64,000 nt of DNA from Calonectria ilicicola (Eukaryota; Ascomycota; Sordariomycetes; Hypocreales; Nectriaceae): the NCBI GenBank assembly GCA_020809705.1, contig CP085826.1, positions 1,178,001 through 1,242,000 of the forward strand, read 5' to 3'. A program made the translations under genes and the position numbers. The first letter of the stretch is position 1. Each line of letters begins with the position of its first letter. Under the pieces are notes generated by a model. The model saw only the letters and a list, made by a program, of their open reading frames with translations, was not told where the DNA came from and did no database searches. This document shows positions 1-11,467 of the stretch, one piece after another.

Positions 1-1899
1 CTGTACCAAAAATAAAAAAGGACCCGAGAGGAATCACCGAACCAGGGCGGCCTTGATATATCAATCATCACAAGGGATATTGCGACGCTGGTCGTCATTA
101 TGTCACAAGCCCGTCGAGGTGTGATGCTGCCCACACGTCATTCTCGACGATCTCCAAAGTTCAATTGGAGGCCACCAGCAACCATCGGGAGGTGGCCCCC
201 TCCCATCACAGTGTAGGTGGCACCATCATCACGAGAGCGCCCTTCGCATCGCGTGTGCAGAGTACAGTCACGTTCGTACTGTCGCCAAGGGTGCATCGAC
301 AAAGCCAAATGTGCTGGCCGAGGTTGCATGCCTCGACAGTGCCCCCTAGCGGCCTGAATCATTCCCCCGAGTCGCCAGTTCAAGCTTTTGCGCCGCGTCG
401 TGGATGTCGACGTGACATCGGTGATACTTTGGCTTCGTCATCGGTCTTTGAATTACCCATTGGTGCTGGAAGCTGGTCTAGACCAAGCCCGTATTATGTC
501 AGGTTTTGGTTCCAGCGTTCTCAATTCGCTGCGGAGGTCAGCACCCACTTTTAGTTCCAACCCAACTCAGGCTTTTTGTGTAGGCTTCAAACCAAACCCG
601 AAGCCATTCTACATTGGGATGTGATGTCCCTCGTCGGATTTAATTGGAAAATGCTCACACGACGCACGCAGCTCACTCCCGATGATGGGAAAACAGGTGA
701 TGATGGGGTTTGAATTTTTGACCATGGTGGTATCGACTTACCCTGGAGTGTCTTCTTTTTTTGGGACTTGAAAAAATACGGCCTGCCGAACTCCGCGACA
801 CGGACCCTATTACGGTCGGGATAGACGGCAACAAAGATACGGTGCTTTGATTCGCTAGCGTCTCGATGTACAGCTAGTTGAACTAACCGACCCCGGATTC
901 AGATATTGCTGTGCCGTGTATACACTCTCTCGGCGCAATTACAATCAATGGATTTACGGGCATCCTGTCATCCAATTGGGTTAATCAATTAATTAAATTC
1001 GTATTCCTCCCATCAGATTTATTCCGATTATCACCATTTATGGGGAGCCGAGACGGCGATCGGCCAGAATGATGTCATTGAAGTCTTGTAGAACCCTTCA
1101 CGATTCTCCTTCCATTGCAACGTAATTTGGGGCCAAGGATGCATGCATGTTTCACCTCATACCCTCAGCTGAAATCACGTGAAGGCCCTCAGCTGTTGGT
1201 AAGTCAAGGTTTAATGTCAATGTCTCAACGAAACGACGACAACTGGCTGCAACGTGCCAAGCTGCATCCGAGTTGCCGAGCCAAGCAACACGCATACGCC
1301 GAATGGTTGAACAACAAGCATGCGGTTAGCGCAACACTGTATTGGCCGGCCAAACCAATGACTTGGAGATTGGTTTGGAAAAGTTGAACTCTTTTTTTCC
1401 CTTTCTTTCCTTCTTTGCCCCCTTTCCATATCTTTTTTTTTTCTTTCTCACTCCATCTTTCGATTTCTATCGGAATTATTGCTGTCGCCAAGGTCGGCCA
1501 AGCCAATCCTTCACGCTGCCAAGCGCAAGGCCGTGCCCGTAAAGCGTGCCGAATAGCCGCCCGCTGGTCCACCAGACACATTAGGGCTGATACAGCCTCG
1601 CCCAATTTGTTATTCTTGGCCAAGTGGAGATGCTTACGTGTGGAATTTGAGGCGAATGTGCATTCTCCTTCCCCCAGGCTGCTCTAAAACGCCCGGGCTC
1701 CGTCTTTCTCTGGACGAACATGCCTTGCTTGCTCGGCAGTGTGTCGCTCCATCCCCCATCGCAAGAGAGCTTCACGCCGGACGTCCTGGGCCAAACCCAC
1801 TTCACCACGACGGGGGGGTTTTCATTGGCGCGCTGCTGATTGGACCAGGCCCCGCCTCTAGACCGAATCGCCAGATCCTAGCTCCGGGCCATCATCGGC
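1..1899. other. Intergenic region, no supported gene
   Basis: No open frame here resembles a protein I recognise; the short frames overlap on both strands and lack coherent composition. A pyrimidine-rich tract lies at about 1388-1460, the kind of CT-rich stretch common in promoters of filamentous fungi, about 450 bases upstream of the Ist2-like start. It may belong to that promoter. Confidence 0.5.
1388..1460 (+). promoter_or_regulatory. Pyrimidine-rich (CT) tract in promoter region
   Basis: Runs of T and CT on the plus strand, upstream of the rightward Ist2-like gene. CT-rich tracts are a known feature of fungal promoters near transcription starts. The assignment to this gene is inference from position only. 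Confidence 0.3.
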
Positions 1900-4180
1900 A
1901 TGGGTGCCTCACCGTACCTGCAGGTTGATCGAACGACGTACAATGACAAGTATGCCGTCTTGTACGATTTCTCAGAGGCTGGTGAGTGGAATTGAGGCGG
2001 TGCTTTTGTGGGTGGATGAGGTTGACATGAAACAGAGCACGATGAGGCCGTAGACGAGTTCAAGACCCTCCTGGAGGATTTGGAGTCGGCTGGACTCCAC
2101 ACCGAAGTTCGACCTGGATATGGACAATCGTTGATTGTCTTTGTCAAGGCACCTGCCGAGCTTCTCGGCCGTGCTGTTCACAAGTCGAGGTACTCATAGA
2201 CCGGCTTCCCTCCTTATTCAAAAAATCCCCAAGCTGACCTTTTGGCAGGGTCAAGGACTGGCTGTACGGCATCACTCCCAACCACCCCGGCGGTGACAAG
2301 AACACCGTATCCAAAGGGGCCTACGAGGCTGAGGATATCCTCTCACTATACCACCTCGTCCACTGGTCCAAGGAGCTTGGTGGTGCAGGCATCACGCCGG
2401 AGACTGGAAAATGGAAAAACGTCAAGGCAATCTTCCCTCTGCACAACACGGCTGTCAACAAGTCGCTCCTGGGGTATTTGAGCAAGAGGATTTTCTTGAA
2501 GCCAGAGGACCTTGATTCTATCCGGGACTTGTTGGGATCCAAGGTAAGCGAGGCCAAGGTGTTGCGCCGCGCTGATGCTGATACTTGATATAGGTTGCCT
2601 TTTACTTTGCATTCATCCAGACATATCTCATCTTCCTGATGGTTCCAGCCTTTACTGGTGTCATGGCCTGGCTCTGGCTCCCGCAGTACTCCCTCGCATA
2701 CGGAATTCTCACGAGCGTCTGGTGTAGTGTCTTCCTGGAATATTGGAAGATCAAGGAGGTTGATCTTAGTCTCCGGTGGGGCGTCAAGGGCGTCAACACG
2801 GTCAAGGTCAACCGACCACAGTTCAAGTTCGAGAGGGTTTACACCGACCAGAGCGGCCGCAAGCACTTCCATTTTCCCAAGTGGAAGCACGTCAGCCGCC
2901 AGCTGCTGCAAATCCCATTTCTCATTTTTGCCATGATTGCGCTGGGAACCGCCATTGTCTCCGTGTTTGCAATCGAAATCCTTATTTCAGAAACCTATGC
3001 TGGCCCATACAAGTTTTACCTGGAATACCTGCCCACCATTTTGCTGGCAGTTTCGCTGCCGTACATCACGTCAGGACTAGAGGACTCTGCCAAGTGGATG
3101 ACTGAGTTCGAAAACCATCGCACGGCGGATAACCACGAGATGTCGCTGACGCAAAAGATTTTTGTTCTCAACATGTGCACCAATTACCTTCCGATTTTCC
3201 TAACAGCATTCATCTACGTTCCCTTTGGCGACGATGTCGTACCCAAGCTGGAGGCGGTCCTTACAAAGATTCTTAATGCTTTTGGCCATTCGTTTTCGCA
3301 CGTCCAGTTCCGAGTTGACTCTGGCAGGCTCCGAAACGAAGTTATTGCTCTGACCGTCACAGGTCAAATTTCGAGCTTTTTTGAGGAAAACATTCTTCCG
3401 CTGGTCAAGCACAAGCTCTCTGGCTGGTACCGTGATTATCGCGAGGCTCATTCTAATGAAAAGACGTCGCGCTCTCTGGTTCCCGACGATGCTGAAGAGG
3501 CTGAATTCCTCGACCGATGCCGAAACGAAGCGACGTTGCCCATATACAATGTGCAAGACGACATTGCCGAGATTGTTTTGCAATTCGGTTACCTGGCTTT
3601 ATTTTCCCCGGTCTGGCCGATTATTCCCATTGGATTCCTTATCAACAACTGGGTCGAGTTGCGATCTGATTTCGCCAAAATCTCCATCGAGCATCAACGA
3701 CCTGCTCCCGTTCGCGCAGATGGAATCGGCCCCTGGATCCACTCCCTCGACGCCCTAACCTGGCTCGGAAGTATTTCTACTGCCGCCATTGTCCACCTTT
3801 TTAGTACCAATGGATTTGGGAGCGGCAGCTGGGCCATGCTTCCAATCACCGTTTTTATCAGCGAACATGTTCTTCTTCTCCTGCGCGTTCTTATCCGCTT
3901 CGTCCTCCAGCAAATCGGATCGGACGAGATTCGCTACGACCGAGAGCAGCGATATGCCAACCGTGTTAAGCATCTGGAGGAAATGGAGGCGAACAAGCGT
4001 GCTGGACTTGGGCTTAGCGTTGCCGAGAGAGAGCGAAGAAAGTCTGTTCTCGCCACCGGTAACGAGGCGTTCTGGACTAAACAGGTCGAGGACGGGGCCA
4101 GTGAATCATTTGGTGTCAGTCTCATCCACAAGATTAAACAATGTGGAGGAGAAGATAAGCACGGGCCCAAGGTTGATTAG
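1900..4180 (+). CDS. Ist2/anoctamin (TMEM16) family membrane protein
   Basis: Four exons: 1900-1981, 2036-2189, 2249-2543 and 2594-4180 give exactly 706 codons (705 residues). The N-terminal part is a soluble alpha/beta region typical of fungal Ist2 homologues (DLESAGL, GYGQSLIVF). The large last exon holds the anoctamin core: multiple hydrophobic helices, a cytosolic loop with the family-like stretch VSLPYITSGLEDSAKWMT, and PVWPIIPIGFLINNWVELRSD near the end. In yeast, Ist2 tethers cortical ER to the plasma membrane, and other TMEM16 proteins are lipid scramblases or ion channels. The C terminus here is short and basic/charged, without the very long tail of yeast Ist2. This is a conserved housekeeping gene in ordinary codon use, and it anchors the left end of the window. 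Start chosen at the first ATG opening the conserved N terminus. Confidence 0.88.
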
Positions 4181-4931
4181 AGAGGACGTCTTGACGGCGC
4201 GATGATCCGTTTGTAGTTTTGACTTGATCGTTGAAACAATCACCATGACATGACATGTCCTTTTTTGTGTTTAATTCCAGTCAAGAAAGATTTTCTATGT
4301 TTGGGAGGGAGGATGCAGATTTTTAGTGCTGCCATGATCTTGTAGCTGTGGTTCAGCGCACAGAATGAGCTGCTGCGGATGAGTAGCACAAAAATAATAC
4401 GCATTACATCTTGAGGGCTACCTTGAACATGGATGTCTTTATGTCCGGAATATGAATAGAACGATCATTTCTTGATCTCATCCGTGTCAATCATACCACT
4501 TGTTTTAGTCTAGAATCGCCTAATGTTTTCTAAATTGTGCTAATTTTAGAATACAGTTTAGTGTCGTTGAATAACCGAGTTGTGAAACGCCAAGCAATGG
4601 TATAATCCATCGCACATTCAGAATACTGTTCGCTTGTGAAGTTGAATGTCACTGTGGTTGCTTTTTCTGTCATTCGGCTCCACTTTAATCACGAGTAAAT
4701 AAGTTAGGAGGCCCCTTTTTCTTTTTGACTTGATGCCAATTCCGTCGCCATACACACTCAGCCTGATCTTTGAAGAAGGTCTGCATGTGGTAACTAGATA
4801 GCGGATAGGTCCAGATTTCTTGGAGACTGTTTGCAGCGTACCCACGTCCATCGACACAACAACAATATATGACCCAGGGCTCCCCACTAAAAATTACAAG
4901 TTGTGGTGTACATCCTTCCAAAACACCCATC
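4181..4931. other. Intergenic region, AT-rich, no gene seen
   Basis: This holds the 3' region of the Ist2-like gene and the upstream region of the Gag-like gene. It is AT-rich, and only short shadow frames occur. Confidence 0.5.
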
Positions 4932-5648
4932 ATGAGGAGCTCAGCATCCTATAGCACTGCCTCGGATGAAGAATTTGATAATTTAACCCGCTTGGTTGGA
5001 CTGTTCGACCCTTCTGATGAATACAGCGTGGACATGGAGATGTGCTATTATAATGAGGAAGGTACCCTTGTGTCCAGAACCCTTCGGCGCTTCTTGTGGC
5101 GCCTCAACCAGGTAGTAAGCCTGGAACCAGGACTTGAAAGCTTGATCCTGAATAATATGATGCATCTTTTCCGTGGAGAGGCTCTATCATGGTACCTGGA
5201 CACCAAAGACACACAAGGAGAAGTTGAGGACCCGACCCTCGAGTTGGACTCTTGGTGTAGTCTTTTGAGAGAGAATTTTGGAGTCAAGCCTTATAGAGCC
5301 CTGGAAGCTCTCGTGGAAGCAAGATATACCATCCAGCATCTTATTGACGGCTTGGACATCCGTGAATGGATCGGGAACCTTCGATGCACAGCAGAACTAG
5401 CAACACTTAAACGCGAATTCATCACTTCAGAAATCGTCTACGAAAAGTTGGATATTCACCTCCAAACATGGTTCCGAAAACCATCCCATGAAGAATCGCT
5501 TGATGTGTGGTCAATGGCGTTCAAAGCGCAGACTACAAATTTGCGTCAGATGTGCATTGAAGAAAGTCTGAAAAAAGGGAAGCGGAAGCGCCCAGACCGA
5601 AAGAAACACCACAGCCCCGCTAGGAATTCTCGACGGAAGAACAAATAA
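4932..5648 (+). CDS. Retrotransposon Gag-like protein
   Basis: Intact single-exon frame of 238 codons if started at the ATG of MRSSAS; an in-frame ATG at 4869 would add 21 residues of poor composition, so I prefer 4932. The middle resembles the Ty3/Gypsy-type Gag capsid region (Retrotrans_gag): LFRGEALSWYLD followed by a Trp-rich helix and LLRENFGVKPYRALEAL, the usual 'GEAL.W' and 'W..L...F' pattern. The C terminus is strongly basic (KKGKRKRPDRKKHH), like a nucleic-acid-binding tail, but there is no CCHC zinc knuckle. No protease, reverse transcriptase or integrase frame follows. It is therefore either a truncated element or a Gag-derived host gene. A diverged copy of its 3' flank lies about 1.9 kb downstream. 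Family assignment is by eye and moderate. Confidence 0.5.
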   Translation: MRSSASYSTASDEEFDNLTRLVGLFDPSDEYSVDMEMCYYNEEGTLVSRTLRRFLWRLNQVVSLEPGLESLILNNMMHLFRGEALSWYLDTKDTQGEVEDPTLELDSWCSLLRENFGVKPYRALEALVEARYTIQHLIDGLDIREWIGNLRCTAELATLKREFITSEIVYEKLDIHLQTWFRKPSHEESLDVWSMAFKAQTTNLRQMCIEESLKKGKRKRPDRKKHHSPARNSRRKNK

Positions 5649-5720
5649 GTCGCCTGTAGTTCCTTGAAGGAATCCGGGCCAAACACACGTGGCGAATGGA
5701 ACTGTGAACAGAGGCGAAAT

Positions 5721-5780
5721 GTTTTGTGACAAAATGCGACCTTTGAATTCGCCTAGCAAGATTACTATCTAATCATATAC
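5721..5780 (+). repeat. Diverged direct repeat, copy 1
   Basis: Sixty bases that align without gaps to 7651-7710, sharing the blocks TTTGAATTCGC and ATTACTATCT; by eye roughly three quarters of positions match. Weaker similarity extends about 70 bases upstream in both copies, towards the end of the Gag-like gene. Confidence 0.65.
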
Positions 5781-6311
5781 TTGTCTAAAAAGATATTTAT
5801 CGCTCCGGAAATTACCTACAAAAGTTTGATATTGATATTAAATGGTGGCTTCTAGACCCATCTCTCGGGCGGGTGACTTGATGATTGTGCGAGGCAGAGT
5901 GATCACTGGATTCCAGCCGTGCACGAAAGATACATCCGGCAGAATCTGAAAAGAGGAACCAAATCTGAGCGCCGAGAACGGAGGAGACACCACTGCTTTG
6001 GCAGAATTCAGGGACACGGGAACTAGGAAGTGATACTTGTTTTGAAGAGAAATTTGAATCAAGTGAAGATGGCAAATGCAACATCTCAGAAGACTTCCAA
6101 GAGAATGTGGTTGAAATAGCCTCATGTGTACAAGGTAGGAAAAGATATCACCAGACATTTTTAGAACACAGAAAGGAATATTAAAATGCTTTTTTCTTTT
6201 CTAAAATAAAGTTTCTCCAAGAGAGTTTCATGGTTATGCCATTGGATACGCATGGGTGATTGGCTGATTGAAACGCAACCGACAGTTTGGCTTGATGGCT
6301 GATGCCGAGGT
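5781..6311. other. Intergenic region, no gene seen
   Basis: This lies between the first repeat copy and the stop of the leftward seven-TM gene. Only short antisense frames of no recognisable type occur. Confidence 0.4.
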
Positions 6312-7331
6312 TTAAGTATGATTTCGAACCCTCCTGCGCTCCTTAAAAACATCGGATAAACTAAAAGCAACTGTAGTCAGCCCCCCTAAGACGGCGACTA
6401 TTTGATCAAGATCCCAAATGGATATGTTGCTCTTTGGAACAAATCGAATGTGCCAACTGGTTGACCAATCATCCCATATATCATACAGGAAAATATCTGA
6501 AATATATTTAACCCATAATACAATTCCGAATACAAACACAGCAGCGGCTGCCGCAGAAAGTCCGCTGGACTGCCAAGGCTGATACTTCGGCGCGTTGGTC
6601 TGTGAGCCAGATTCAACCGTGGCTACCGTGCGAATCCTCAAAAAGCTCTTGTATACTATTTCAAAGCCATAAATGACCAGAGCTAGTACTTCAAAAGTAA
6701 TGGCTAGGGTCATAGCCAGAAAGTATTCAAAAAGAAACGCCCGAACAAGATTGAGATCCGACGCGGTGGCGTTTGGGTAACGAAAAAATAAGACTAGTTC
6801 GGCTGACATCGACAAAAGCCCAACAACGAGAACAGAAAGTGCGCGCTTGTGATGACCTTTAAAGATGGCGATGCTAAAAAAGATAAAAGTGAGACCAATA
6901 AAGTCCTCGCAAATGGTCAACGGGGCTTCCATAGCAGCAGCGAGCTTGACGAGTTCCGCAGACCTGCTAAGTAGCAATGGCTGAGATTCATGGTCCTGCG
7001 CATATGTCCAAATTTGGTGTAAGAGGTGTACCGTAGCGACAGCCGGCATTGTAAGCACTGCAATGAAATCATTGGAGATGGAATCTTTGCCTGAAGACTT
7101 TGTATTGAGTGTCCAGGTGATGAGTACCGAAACCAGGATAGCGCCCCAGCAAAGAACAGTACCTGGGCCGTATAGGGACGAGACTAATTCGAACCGCTCA
7201 TCGGGTGTCATTATTCGGAATTCGGAAGTATCAGCAGGTGTTAATGACACCGCTAATGGGTACCTGTACCTAAACCTATCCCAGGGATCCTTAGTCGAGA
7301 AAATGTCAATGATACTGGAATCATTCATCAT
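6312..7331 (-). CDS. Predicted seven-TM membrane protein, unknown function
   Basis: Single-exon frame of 339 residues. Hydropathy by eye gives about seven membrane segments: residues about 58-80, 85-105, 140-158, 163-183, 195-225, 252-275 and 310-328. The N terminus (about 50 residues) is soluble with no signal peptide, and the C terminus is short and basic (KERRRVRN). I see no CFEM, no Pth11-type 'FQC' motif and no transporter signature, so it is not assigned to a family. It lies alone between two diverged direct repeats. The ATG doublet (MMND) leaves the exact start uncertain by one codon. Confidence 0.65.
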   Translation of the reverse strand: MMNDSSIIDIFSTKDPWDRFRYRYPLAVSLTPADTSEFRIMTPDERFELVSSLYGPGTVLCWGAILVSVLITWTLNTKSSGKDSISNDFIAVLTMPAVATVHLLHQIWTYAQDHESQPLLLSRSAELVKLAAAMEAPLTICEDFIGLTFIFFSIAIFKGHHKRALSVLVVGLLSMSAELVLFFRYPNATASDLNLVRAFLFEYFLAMTLAITFEVLALVIYGFEIVYKSFLRIRTVATVESGSQTNAPKYQPWQSSGLSAAAAAVFVFGIVLWVKYISDIFLYDIWDDWSTSWHIRFVPKSNISIWDLDQIVAVLGGLTTVAFSLSDVFKERRRVRNHT

Positions 7332-7854
7332 GAGGAACTAAACGGTATTGACCGATATCTGGTGCTTAATTTTCAAGCTTTGAATAAAGAAAAGGCGCAT
7401 CTCAAGAAGAACTGGAAGATTAGGCAACCAATTTAAGCTACTGAGATGAATGCGGCGTTTGCTGACTGTACCTGGAGGCCGCCGTGGCCGTGTTTATCAA
7501 CATGCGGAATCTGGCTTTAGCAATATTGCTGCGGATAGAATCGGCTATCATCGCATCAATTTCGATACAGTAAGAACTAGCGAAATTCATCCATTAGACG
7601 GAGCCGTGGCTTGTAGAATCCTGGCTAGAAATTTTGAACATGGACAAACAATTTTGAGACAAATTGCGACTTTTGAATTCGCATGACGGGATTACTATCT
7701 GATTGTGTAACTATAAGAGAGTGAGGGTAGCGTTCTAATCCTTTTAAGGAGCGTGATTAATCCCATTTCCATTGTCCACCTGTGATCCGAAAGTAGATAA
7801 AATAGCTGCCTGACTATCTCCCCCCGATATTATACATTTGCCTTAAAATATTAC
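7332..7854. other. Intergenic region with second repeat copy
   Basis: This holds the upstream region of the seven-TM gene and the 3' region of the Ser/Gly-rich gene. Apart from the repeat at 7651-7710 nothing is recognised. Confidence 0.4.
7651..7710 (+). repeat. Diverged direct repeat, copy 2
   Basis: Same orientation as the copy at 5721-5780. The preceding bases 7609-7650 also resemble the 3' flank of the Gag-like gene, so this may be the tail of a second, eroded Gag-type element. Confidence 0.65.
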
Positions 7855-10515
7855 TTAGTTAAGGTCAGCAAGGCAGGTCTTGAAAGCCTTGTCAGCCTCC
7901 TCGAGACTGTGCTGACCAGTCGACTTGCAAGAAGGAACAGCGACGAAGAACTTGGGGGCAAACTCGTCAACGCACTCCTTGGTGGAGGTGACGAGGTTCT
8001 TGAGCTCGGACTTGAGACCGGCATCGGAGATGACCTTGACGTGAGCGCTAATGGCATCGGCAGTCTTGATGGCGTTGTCGATGAACTGACGCAAAATGTT
8101 AGCATTGTGTGGAGAAGAGTTGGGTGGAATATATTTACCGTTTCAAACTCGCTGCAAGCCTCGTCGCTCTCGCTGTCAGAGCGCTTGTAAGAAGAGCCAT
8201 CAGAAGAAGAACCAGTGCCGGAGCTGCCGGAACCGTATGCAGAACCACTACCAGAGCCGCCAGTGGAACCACCAGTAGAGCCGCTGGTAGAACCCTTGGC
8301 GGAACCGCTAGAAGAGCCACTGCCAGAACCATAGGTTGAACCGGAAGATCCTCCAGAGGTACCGGAACCGCTATCAGAAGAGCCAGAAGAGCCAGAGGAG
8401 CCAGAGCCGCCGGTAGAACCACCGGTAGAACCACTAGAAGAACCGCCAGCAGGGCTGTAACCAGATCCAGATGAGCCGCTGGAAGAGCCACCAGTAGATC
8501 CAGAGCCAGAGGCACCTCCAGAAGAAGATCCGGAACCACCAGTAGAACCGCTGGCGGAACCACCAGTTGAGCCACCAGTTGAGCCACTGGAAGAGCCACC
8601 AGCAGAACCACTGGCTGAGCCTCCTGTAGAACCAGATCCAGATCCAGAGGAGCCACCAGCAGGGCTGTACTCAGATCCAGAAGAGCCAGAGCCGCTACCA
8701 GAGCTGCCAGTGGAACCACCAGTAGAACCGCTAGCAGAACCTCCAGCAGAGCCACCAGTCGAGCCAGATCCAGAGGCACCGCCAGACGAGGATCCAGAAC
8801 CACCAGTAGAACCGCTAGCAGAACCTCCAGCAGAGCCACCTGTAGAGCCAGAGGAGCCGCCAGATGAGGATCCGGAGCCACCAGCAGAGCCACTGGCGGA
8901 ACCTCCTGCAGAACCAGATCCAGAACCACCAGTGGAACCACTTGCAGAACCGCCCGCAGAACCACTTCCAGAACCATATCCAGAGGAACCCCCAGATCCA
9001 CTAGTAGAACCTCCAGAAGAGCCACCCAAGAGGCCACCAAGACCGCCTGAGAGACCACCAGAACCACTACCATAGCTGCTGGATCCCGAATGACCTCCAA
9101 AGAGATAGCCGAAGGTACGCTTGACCTGCTTATAGTAAGAACTTCCAGAAGACTTTGAAGAACCTCCGGTTGATCCATAGCCGCTGGAGGAGCCGCCAGT
9201 AGAGCCACTGGAAGAACCTCCACCGGAACTATATCCAGATCCAGAGGAGCCGCCAGAGGAAGAACCGGAGCCGCCAGTTGAACCACCTGCTGAACCACTT
9301 GCTGAGCCTCCAGCAGAGCCTCCAGCAGAGCCTCCAGCCGAACCTCCAGCCGAACCACTGGCAGAACCACCGGCAGAACCACCGGCAGAGCCGCTAGCAG
9401 AGCCACCAACTGAGCCACTGGCGGAACCTCCAGCAGAACCACTTGCAGAGCCTCCAGCGTGACCACCGACAGAACCTCCAATATGGCCGCCGATGGAACC
9501 TCCAATGGAGCCACCCGCAGAGCCACCAGCCGAGCCTCCTGCGGAACCACTAGCAGAACCGCCTGAAGAGCCTGATCCAGAGCCACTAGCAGAGCCGCCG
9601 GTATAGCCTTTACCGGAGCCACTAGTTGAACCACTGGAAGAGCCGCCAGTGGAGCCATAGCCAGTACGTCTCACAAGCTTATAGCCTTTAGTTGAACCGC
9701 TACCGGAGTTGTATCCAGATCCAGAGGAGCCGCTTGAAGAAGAGCCAGAACCACCAGCGGAGCCACTGGTGGAGCCATAGCCAGAAGACTTTCCAGAACC
9801 ACTGGCAGAGCCTCCAGCAGAACCACCGGCAGAGCCTCCAGCGGAACCTCCAGCAGAACCTCCAGCAGAGCCGCTAGCTGAGCCACCAGCTGACCCCCCA
9901 GCAGAACCACTTGCAGAGCCTCCAATATGCCCGCCAATGGAACCACCGATGGAACCACCAATGGAACCGCCAGCAGAGCCGCCAGCAGAGCCTCCAGCAG
10001 AACCACTGGCAGAACCACCGGCAGAACCACCAATAGAGCCGCTAGCAGAACCACCAGCTGAGCCACTGGCGGATCCTCCAGCAGATCCTTTAGTAGAGCC
10101 ACTTGAAGAGCCCCTGGTAGAGCCACTGGTAGAACCACCAGTCTTTCCATATCCGCTAGATCCTGATGATCCAGAAGAAGATCCGGATCCACTTCCGTAG
10201 CCATAGGAGCGCTTAAGCTCTTTGTTACCCATATCATCAGACATAGTAGTAACAGCATTAATAATCTTGCTGAGGTCCTCAACGAGTTTCTAAGCTATTG
10301 TTAGCATTGATCATTACTGTAAGCATCGAGATCAAACTCACTTTTCCATCAGCACCGACATTAGAAGCATCAAGCCCCTCGGCGAGCTGGCAAGCATCGG
10401 TGGACAGGTCGGCGACATCGCCAAGCTTGGCATTGACCTCAGCTGTAGACAGAGATGCATGCACCGATGAGATGGCCAGCATCGTGGTGGCACCAGTAGC
10501 AATTGTAGAACGCAT
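7855..10515 (-). CDS. Secreted Ser/Gly-repeat protein with dibasic sites
   Basis: Three exons on the minus strand: 10515-10342, 10289-8139 and 8085-7855; total 852 codons (851 residues). The N terminus (MRSTIATGATTMLAISSVHA) is a signal peptide. It is followed by a helical domain of about 60 residues, then some 670 residues of Ser/Gly repeats (GGSAGGSASGS and variants, with GGHIGG and GYGS interludes), then an Asp/Glu-containing helical C-terminal domain of about 90 residues with four Cys. The two end domains together recall HsbA/cell-wall mannoprotein-like helical proteins split by the repeat, but this is weak. Four dibasic sites (residues about 85-86, 265-266, 448-449 and 760-761) are each followed by S/T and an aromatic- or acid-containing start. 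These suit Kex2 cleavage and divide the protein into three repeat blocks and the C-terminal domain. A cell-wall or adhesive role is inference. Both introns have good consensus sites (GTGAGT, GTAAAT). Confidence 0.8.
8205..10190 (-). repeat. Coding minisatellite (Ser/Gly codon array)
   Basis: About 2 kb of imperfect tandem 6-, 9- and 18-base units encoding GGS/ASGS on the minus strand. The array is broken by longer unique islands around 9100-9170 and 9660-9720 that encode the dibasic sites. The array keeps both strands open (a Pro/Glu-rich shadow frame on the plus strand), which is a by-product of the repeat and not a second gene. Confidence 0.85.
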
Positions 10516-11467
10516 CTTGAGCGAATGAAGACAAAAAAGTTATAAAGTAAAAAGGGAGGTGGGGAATGGGAACGAGGGCTTGGAGTAGAAGTGATGAGGA
10601 AGCGAGTGAGTGAGGATGAGCAAGACACTTCAATGCCAGATATGAGGTCTGGTTATATACTTCATCACATCAGGGTAAACTCCATCCAATTCGCTGACTT
10701 GAAGTCTTGAATTAGTCTCCGTACAGTATTTTCCCGTCCCATGCCTCGCGAATAATGGTCTGTGTACAAGTTGTGATCAACTACGGACATCGGGCCGTAT
10801 CCTGGGGTTCAGGTGACTTACGCAATCATCCACATTCCGTTTGAACCGGACCGTTTGGCAGTATACACATGTTTTCCCGTATTCTTTGACCATGCACAGA
10901 TTAAGCTTAGTGAGTTTCACTCGTAGGGCTACCGGAAGAAGAGTCAGTGCTCAGGGCGCACGGCACTTCAACTGCCATGGGCCGCACTAAATCCCCGAGC
11001 TAGTGTTTCTTCATTGCAGCGTTACGTACGTCGCCACTGCAAAAATCTCCACAGTACCTGATACAAACTCTTTCAGCTGTTGTGGGGAGCATCAAACAAA
11101 AATTAGAAACTGTACCATCCCGCCAATGATGGGGATGGCAGCTGTGATCTGTGACAAGGGATCATCCTCTCGGAAAGCTAATGCACTGACTTCCCTGCTC
11201 CCGGCTTCCGCGGTATGCCAAACATCCCGCACGCGAGTTGGTTACTAACGAGGAAAGGAAAGGTATGGTTCTGAGGATCATCGCTGTCGGATCCGATGTA
11301 CCGTGCTGAGAACTTAGATATGACCCCGTGCCGTATTGTTCGTACAGGGTAATGTTTGCGATATATGTCATTGTAATTTATCACTTCAACGATTCCCATT
11401 TAATCCTTGTTTTATTGTACTTTTGCGGACTAAGCTAAAGAATACGAGGACTGGATTTCCAGTTGCG
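10516..11467. other. Intergenic region, no gene seen
   Basis: About 950 bases holding the promoter side of the Ser/Gly-rich gene and the 3' side of the AAA ATPase gene. No convincing frame. Confidence 0.5.

Noticed and set aside
8710..10200. Plus-strand Pro/Glu-rich open frames inside the Ser/Gly gene
   Set aside because: They arise from the reverse complement of the Ser/Gly codon array and have no independent start, intron or domain.
9658..10282. Overlapping minus-strand Leu/Val/Ala-rich frames
   Set aside because: These are frame shadows of the same minisatellite; their composition follows mechanically from shifted GGN/AGC codons.
7855..10515. Ser/Gly-rich protein as a RiPP (ustiloxin/asperipin-like) precursor
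   Set aside because: Dibasic sites are present but the blocks are 180-310 residues, without a repeated short Tyr core, and no UstY-like, tyrosinase-like or peptidase partner lies nearby.
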